NCBI RefSeq assembly: GCF_020283565.1
Contig: NC_060065.1
Span: forward strand, 42,706,409 to 42,770,408
Direction: 5' to 3'
DNA from: Trifolium pratense
Taxonomy: Eukaryota > Streptophyta > Magnoliopsida > Fabales > Fabaceae
DNA length: 64,000 nt
Every line of letters starts with the position of its first letter. Positions within the stretch are counted from its first letter, which is position 1. The notes below the pieces were generated by a model that did no database searches, was not told the DNA's origin, and saw only the letters and a list, made by a program, of their open reading frames with translations. The translations under genes and the position numbers were made by a program. Of the stretch, positions 58,081 to 64,000 are shown in pieces.

Positions 58081-58170
58081 TAAAAATAATTATCCTTTTT
58101 GTCTTATTTGAAGGTGTAGGTTGTTAATGAACACCTTCATAAAAGTGAGTGGATGTGCATTAACATAACC

Positions 58171-58706
58171 CGGATAATGATAATGCACACCCTCTCAAAA
58201 ATGAGGCGTACATTTGCATGATACACTTTGTTGCTTTAGGCAAAAAGCCATTTGATTTCTTTTCAAACAAGCTTAGATTAAAGGGTAAGCGAGTAATTAA
58301 TTTCTTTGTTGAAAACATATAATTAATATTAATGTTCTCATTTTAATTTTTGGTAACGAATTTTTCTCATTGTTTCTTATTTTCCCCCATAAAGGCTTCA
58401 AACCGGTCGTCATCTCTCTAAAATATAACCACCGCTGTTCGTAGCCGGGAAAAGCTCGGTCGATCGTATTTCTAGTTCTACTATCCACACTTCCGACCGT
58501 GTTATGATGAAGTTTTTGTAATTTAAATAAATTTTGTTTTGGCATTGGTAGTAGAATCATTAACTTTGAGCTAATGAACAAAACGGGAGAAAGGTTTCTA
58601 TAAAGTTAAATCCTTCAGTAGAATCATTAACTTTGAGCTAATGAACAAACCGCATACATTGTTTGATAGTGTGACGCAGTAGAATCTCATATGACAAATA
58701 TTTAGT
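58171..58706. other. Intergenic DNA, no gene seen
   Basis: A 22-base stretch (TAGAATCATTAACTTTGAGC...) occurs twice, near 58552 and 58619. No F-box domain could be found ahead of the fragment that follows. Confidence 0.4.
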
Positions 58707-59207
58707 TTGAGAAAATATTCATTGGAAACTATAAGTGCTAACATCCCATGTTGCCGTTATTGGAAAACAAATAATATTTTTTTTAGGAGAAAACAACAAC
58801 AAACCAGTTTTAGTTTCATATATAATATGTGCAACAACATCATATCAATCACACCGTCATTCCTTGAAGACGTGGAAGATTTCAACATTACTCTATGTGT
58901 CCTAGACGAACATATTGGCGTGATACGTAACAACAAACTGACTACAACTTTTACAATACTGATCTTGAGTCAAGTTGGAGTTACATATTCGTGGACAAAA
59001 CTATTCAATGTTAAACATGACTCCATTGAACATCCTATCGAGCAGGTCTCAATTGTATTTTTTTTTTTTTTTACAAAAACAAAGGGTGACATAGTTTCTC
59101 TAGACTTAACTACCGGAATATTTCAAAATATTGGTATTAATGGCGAAGGATTTTGGTGCCAGATTGTCATGTACAAAGAAATGTTGCGTCCAATATCCAA
59201 TAAATAA
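58707..59207 (+). pseudogene. F-box protein C-terminal (FBA) fragment
   Basis: An open frame of 166 codons whose second half resembles the F-box-associated domain of the large legume F-box family: FLEDVEDFNITLCVLDEHIG, VIRNNKLTTTFTI, SQVGVTYSWTKLFNV, then KGDIVSLDLTTGIFQNIG and FWCQIVMYKEMLRPI. In intact proteins an F-box lies 200 or more residues earlier; none is found here. A poly(T) run replaces part of the domain (VSIVFFFFFT), suggesting decay. Family members serve as substrate receptors of SCF ubiquitin ligases; this copy is probably dead. Confidence 0.75.
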
Positions 59208-59377
59208 CACTATTGAAAAGAATTAAAAAGAAGAGGACGTAAAAAAAAGTTAAATTAAGAGAGAGTGTGTGAAAATTACAAAGTCAGTAGGATAGTGAAA
59301 AGTTGAAAAATAAAAAGATACATTTATTTTTGGTGAGTGGTTAATGAGCATAGTGATTGGGCCTTAAATGAAATATA

Positions 59378-59866
59378 ATACTAATATTAAAAAATTTCTC
59401 TTCCAACCCGATGTTTCTTTTATAGACCTCAATAATCCCGTTTTGTCTTTGATTTTCGGTTCGCAAAACTTCAGTTTCTATAAACTGAAATTTTCAAAAG
59501 TTTAAATATTTTGGTTTATAGAAACCAAAATTTTCAATCAAAAACTCTCTCTCAAAACTTTGCGTTTTTTCTTAGATTGGTGGCTTAAAATCAACATTGT
59601 AACATTGGCTAGAGGTTTGTACACTTATTGAGGCTCAAACATAAAGTAAATTTCGGTAACACTTTTATTGCTGTAACTGAACAAATCAATAGCGTTTCTG
59701 TTTCTATATCGCAAAACTTTAGTTTATATAAACCGAAATTTTCAAAAATTTAAATATTTCGGTTTATAAAAACCAATATTTTAGGATATAGAAACCGGGG
59801 ATAAAAAAGTAGATTGAGGGGTATAAAAAAACCTAGGGTTGGAAGAGAAATTTTGCTAGTATTAAA
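59378..59866. mobile_element. TIR element with TTTCTCTTCCAACCC ends
   Basis: Left TACTAATATTAAAAAATTTC then TCTTCCAACCC; right reversed TACTAGCAAAATTTCTCTTC then CAACCC. Inside, GGTTTATAGAAACC-like palindromes and AAAACTTxAGTTTxTA copies recur. No coding capacity; target duplication not determined. Confidence 0.65.
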
Positions 59867-60148
59867 GTTCGTATTTTTTTGTTGTTTGGGGGAGCCTAAT
59901 AAAAATGATTGAGGCGGGTAGTAGATTATCAATCTTGGATCAATTTCAATTGTCACTTGTATAATAACTCATCACGAAAAAAAAATCCTCTTTACTCATA
60001 GGAATGATATGATCAAAATATAAGATCAATCTTTATGACTAGATATCCGGTTATCTTGAATGATCCACCAAATGTTGTTGTCAACTTGAGGCAAAGCTTC
60101 TCAAAAGCATGTAACTTTACAACTATATTTGAATTTGAGTGAGAATAT

Positions 60149-60450
60149 GTCAAATAACCAATTATCTCAAAAATTTAAATTGTTATGATAGAGTCATATC
60201 AATGGTTTTATATTATTTCTAACACGTTCCCTCACGTAAGAGCTCGTTTGGGCTTGAAGCGTGGATAATGCATAGGCCCACCTACCATATCCTTAAATTT
60301 TACTTTTTAATTAGAAAGTGAGGGGAGCAGGAATCGAACTCTAGACCACTTAGTCATAGAGGCTCTGATATCATGTCAAATAACCAATTATCTCAAAAGC
60401 GTAAGCTGTTAGGATAGAGTCATATCAATGGTTTTATATTATTTCTAACA
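60149..60450. repeat. Direct repeat pair, about 75 bp each
   Basis: GTCAAATAACCAATTATCTC... through GATAGAGTCATATCAATGG to TTATATTATTTCTAACA occurs at 60149-60224 and 60375-60450. The intervening sequence includes GAATCGAACTC...GGCTCTGATATCATGTC, a motif common in plant repeats. Confidence 0.85.
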
Positions 60451-61494
60451 GAATATACTGCCTAACAATCTTGATATTATTTATTTATTTATTTATTTGG
60501 TAGGGTCTTGATATTATTTGTTGAGTTAACAATACAAATACAAGAATTTTTTTATTTTTTAATGGTAAACTGTTATTGAAAGCTTTTAATGTACTACTTG
60601 CATTACTTTCACGGTTTATAAATACTATTTTTTTTGTCAAGTAGTTTAATATTAGGATTTCATTTTTCAAGATAAATAAGTGGGAGAATCATGATTCAAA
60701 CCCCGATTTTACAAACAACACTGCTATACATAGTGAAAAATGCTTCCCGAAAAATTTCATGAGCTGACGTGTTCAAGACACAGAAAGCAAAAAAGAAAAG
60801 GTTACTTACGTATGTCATGGAAAACATGCAGGTCAATGAACCAATAGAAAACATTCGCAAATCACAATGGATTCGTGGTATATTGTTTCGCTGCATCTAT
60901 CATTTCTCTTTTACATATTACGTACAATGTTCCTATTATACAATTTGAAAATAAAATTTGAATAAATAATATTTATTTTGACGATTTTTTAAATTAAAAA
61001 TTCAACAATGTGAGACAAGAAAATATGTATCACGAATGACGCATAAAACACTCCAAACTTTCGTTCAGAAGATTATGACGGATCAAGATTTACTGCAGTT
61101 GTAAATCACAAAGTTACACGCTGTTTTAGATCTCATCCGTCCATTTCAGATCGGTCGGTTCATATTGAATCTATACAAAATCAGTCCAAATCAATCTGAA
61201 CCATTCAGATTAGATCGGACGGTCCTTATTTAACACAGCGTGAAACTGTGTGAAAAGTTTACTGCAGGAAATCCTGTTCCGATTATGACGATTGGCCAAA
61301 TACTGACAAAAAATTATTCCTATAAAAAATTAAAACTAAAAATAAAATAAAAATATCTTCATGAGCATAATTTAATTATTGGAGATGCTCTTAATCTCCA
61401 CGATTAGAGACGAAGATAGTATCTTTTATCAACTTTTTTCAATTATTACATTTATTTGGGTAAAAAAAACCGGAAAAAATATAGTGAATTCTTC
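60451..61494. other. Intergenic DNA, no gene seen
   Basis: AT-rich. From about 61100 to 61270 a short inverted pattern is visible (ACACGCTGTTTTAGATCTCA and CACAGCGTGAAACTGTG with CGGTCGG/GATCGGACGG inside), suggesting another MITE. Confidence 0.4.
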
Positions 61495-61505
61495 GGTACA
61501 CATAT

Positions 61506-61587
<82 letters not shown>

Positions 61588-61726
61588 TAAATTTGTTAAG
61601 GTGAATGATTTTGATTGGTTTATAAATATTATTTATTAATTTTTCTATATTAAATACTATTTCTGAACCAATCACAATCATCCACATAAGTCATATATCG
61701 ATACATGTCCATATAATATGTGTACC
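61495..61726. mobile_element. Fold-back MITE containing an (AT)n run
   Basis: Ends GGTACACATATTAT and ATAATATGTGTACC are perfect inverted repeats; inner ATGATTTTGATTGGTT pairs with AACCAATCACAATCAT. About 38 AT units at 61510-61584 lie inside it. Confidence 0.8.
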
Positions 61727-62199
61727 TTCACCAAGAAATATTGCGAAAAAGGAAAGTTTCAATTTTTTTTTACAAATGCGAAAAAGGAAAGTTCAATAAT
61801 GGTTTTTGATGGCCACTTAATAAGTCCAATCCCAACCTCCAAATATCTCAAATATCACAGTCACTTGAAAAAGACATAGATACCATGCGTGTCACCTTTT
61901 GATAGGTATGATCCAACTACCATTCGTACACTTTTGCATCTTTCATTTTATTTTGAAAGAATTATTGCTTTAAACTTCTCTGAGAAACTGAAAATAATAA
62001 TATGATGAAACATCCAAATAATTGCTTAATAATAATTTTATGAGTAATTTGCATCTGAATATATTTTTATATATAAAAAAAAACTTTCTTACGGGTCGTG
62101 ACTGAAAAACAATAAAAAATTGTAACTTTTAGTAAAAAAAAAAAATCATTGCACTTAACTATTTTTAATTTATTTTTGTCAAGTAACTGTTTTTAATTT

Positions 62200-62895
62200 T
62201 GATTAGATGATAATCAGAATATCAAACCGCATCTTTTGCTTACAATAAAGTTTTTTTAACCACTAGAACATGTGCTTCAATTATGATTAAAGTTAAAAAT
62301 CATAATATGTTAACCTAATATTATATTTTAGGATTTAATTGATATGCACCGACGGTGTAAAATAATTTTACACTGTCAACCAATACCAATCATGTTTTCC
62401 GTCACATCACCCAACTTCACCTCACTTTCTTGACATGACATGGCAAAATGATTGTTATTTATTGGACGATGGTGTAAAACTATTTTACACCGTCAGTGCA
62501 TATCAATTAAACTCTATATTTTAAGCTTATTCCGATAAGCTAACTCTAAACCTAATCATTTTCCCTATCTTTTTATTGCAGTTTTATATTTAAAAAAATT
62601 AATTTGTCTACGATGGGAATCAACCCCGCATCTTTTGCTTACAATAAAGTTTTTCAACCACTAGAGCATGTGCTTCAATTGTAATTAAAGTTAAAAATCA
62701 TAATATGTTAACCTAATATTAAATGCATTTATAATCTTTTCTTATATATTCTAAGCTTATTCTGATACGCTAACCCTAAACCTAATCTTTTTCCCTCTCA
62801 TTTTCTTTCTCTTTTTATTGCAGTTTTAAACTATAAAGAAAAATAGAATTTGTCTACCGTGGAAATCAAACTCGCATTTTTTACTTACAATATTT
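62200..62895. repeat. Three diverged tandem units, about 205-240 bp
   Basis: CGCATCTTTTGCTTACAATA starts near 62230 and 62627, and a degraded form near 62872. Units continue through ACCACTAGAxCATGTGCTTC, TAATATGTTAACCTAATATT, TAAGCTTATTCxGATAxGCT and TTTTTATTGCAGTTTTA. The first unit is split by the MITE at 62332-62514. Confidence 0.8.
62332..62514. mobile_element. MULE-type MITE, 183 bp
   Basis: Perfect 9-bp duplication TATATTTTA (62323-62331, 62515-62523). Ends GGATTTAATTGATATGCAC and, reversed, GAGTTTAATTGATATGCAC, followed by GACGGTGTAAAA in both arms. Confidence 0.92.
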
Positions 62896-62951
62896 TTTTT
62901 AAAAAAATACCTTTTAATATTACAAATTTTTTTGTTATATATTATTAACTA

Positions 62952-62986
62952 ATTAGATCCGTACACCGCACGGGTCGAAGTTCTAG
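62952..62986 (+). mobile_element. Helitron-like 3' end
   Basis: Hairpin CCGTAC-ACC-GCACGG (one mismatch, 62959-62973) then CTAG at 62983-62986 before TT. Similar to the terminus at 31900-31927. The preceding tandem units are probably part of the same element. Confidence 0.65.
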
Positions 62987-63541
62987 TTTTCGTTGTACAG
63001 TTCGAACAACCCAAGCAAAATTTTAGGTCATTTTTGGTTTAGAATAATCCATCTACATCAGTTTTCTTCTTCTTCTTCTTTTAATATAAATAAGTGATCT
63101 TCACATTGATCAAGTTATTTCTTGTTTTTTTTTTCTTCGTGATTTGGTCTTATGAGTGCGGCATGTTGTGTTGTTGGTCGTCTTGTGCGGCGCTATTTGA
63201 TTTTTCATATTGTTGCAGTGTTCATTTGATTTCTATTGAAAGACCGACTTTAGTCAATTACGTATTTAATCAAAGATTTGTGCATCAACGTCGCAGATCC
63301 AAAGTTATGAATATTTCGGTCACTTTAATTTCATCATATTATTTGTCGTAAGCTATTAACTTGGATAATGTAAGTTTGTTCTCAGATTCATGCTTTATGT
63401 TTTTAACAATGTTAAATATGTGGTTGTATTTGTTGTATTTTATCAATTTGAATGAATATAATTTTATTTTTTAAATAAAAAAAAACTCTCAGTTATAAAA
63501 ATAGTTTGGTGGTGACTGAGGGTAGATGAATTAAAAAGTAA

Positions 63542-63719
63542 GGGTTATGTTAACTTGTGCCCTAAGGGCACATGTTAAGCTACCTAAAAATAGAAATATA
63601 GCATTTAATGATAGAAAACATTTAATGTTTAGAGAATTGAATACACCACAAGTTTAATAAATTTTTTCCACATTTATCTTCTTAACATGTGCCCTTAAGG
63701 GCACAAGTTAACATTATCC
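63542..63719. mobile_element. MULE-type MITE, 178 bp, with palindromic ends
   Basis: Perfect 9-bp duplication AAAAAGTAA (63533-63541, 63720-63728). The TIRs pair over about 38 bases, and each end is itself a palindrome around GTGCCCT(T)AAGGGCAC. Confidence 0.92.
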
Positions 63720-63728
63720 AAAAAGTAA

Positions 63729-63999
63729 AAGTGATACGAAGCACTACCATTAATAGGGTCGGAGGTAGAAAGTGGACCAACAGAGGCCATGGCAAACCTA
63801 CATAATTTTTTAATTTTTTTTATCCTAGTATGATATTATATTATTAGTTTAATTTCACTTTTAGTTTCCCTATTTTATTAAACTCATATTAATGATCCCG
63901 TTTTTTAATTAAAAATTTTGGCCCTATTTTTATTTTGGGTTACAAAAGGGGCCTAAGCCCTCGTCCCGTTTTTACATTTGGTGTAAATTTGAACTCAAC
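63729..63999. other. Intergenic DNA at the window edge
   Basis: No gene seen. AT-rich, with a stretch at about 63850-63950 (TTAGTTTCCCTATTTTATTA, then GGGCCTAAGCCC) that may belong to another repeat. Confidence 0.35.
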
Positions 64000-64000
64000 A

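Larger units (their letters stand above)
57017..58170. mobile_element. Inverted-repeat element split by a later MULE insertion
   Basis: The left arm (57017-57160: GCTAATGCACACCCACTCAT, then CCTTCAAATAAGACAAAAAG) and the right arm (58090-58170: its complement CTTTTTGTCTTATTTGAAGG, then AGTGAGTGGATGTGCATTAAC) pair with each other. The MULE at 57552-58080 lies between them. Confidence 0.7.

Noticed and set aside
61379..61687. Tyr-Ile repeat proteins
   Set aside because: Produced by translating the (AT)n microsatellite.
63094..63351. Possible small secreted protein
   Set aside because: Poly(T)-driven hydrophobic start and irregular cysteines; no splice sites or domain to support a gene.

Overview
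The window is plant nuclear DNA, most probably from a galegoid (IRLC) legume such as Medicago or a close relative. Three things point there: a nodule-specific cysteine-rich (NCR) peptide gene, a class known only from that clade; a phosphoenolpyruvate carboxylase whose decoded protein closely resembles the alfalfa nodule-type enzyme as I recall it; and the mix of transposons. The sequence is AT-rich, genes have GT-AG introns, and most of the DNA is transposon-derived. The organism call is inference, since no search was possible.

Layout. 1-6003: the 3' part of a Ty1-copia element with its 3' LTR, inserted into the gag of a reverse-strand Ty3-gypsy element. 6004-9040: a hAT element with a perfect 8-bp target duplication, a fold-back element and decayed repeats. 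9045-9370: a two-exon NCR peptide gene. 9401-14528: a copia element with two 202-bp LTRs and a decayed interior, inserted 30 bp after the NCR stop codon. 14529-27500: gene-free, with Stowaway, hAT, MULE and SINE insertions, a small Helitron-like unit, a LINE 3' fragment and a palindromic tandem repeat. 27545-31927: AT-rich DNA between two Helitron-like 3' ends, with repeated units. 32287-34985: MULE, PIF/Harbinger and SINE insertions. 35682-41043: a complete PEPC gene (ten coding exons, 966 aa, plus a leader intron). 41673-44195: a LINE RNase H relic and MITEs. 44416-54959: a complete ALG9 mannosyltransferase gene (ten exons, 569 aa) whose intron 7 holds a full-length, apparently intact copia element with LTRs identical by eye. 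55241-63999: a dense cluster of fold-back elements, MULEs, Helitron ends and one F-box pseudogene; no intact gene seen.

Only three host genes look functional: the NCR peptide (secreted, expected in nodules), PEPC (cytosolic carbon metabolism, possibly nodule-enhanced) and ALG9 (ER N-glycan assembly). They do not form an operon-like unit. NCR and PEPC may both matter to symbiosis, but nothing in the sequence links their control. The most unusual pattern is an array of short hairpins inside the decayed copia element at 9401-14528: the loop core stays close to CTGAA/CCGAA/CAGAA while the stem sequences change on both sides together.
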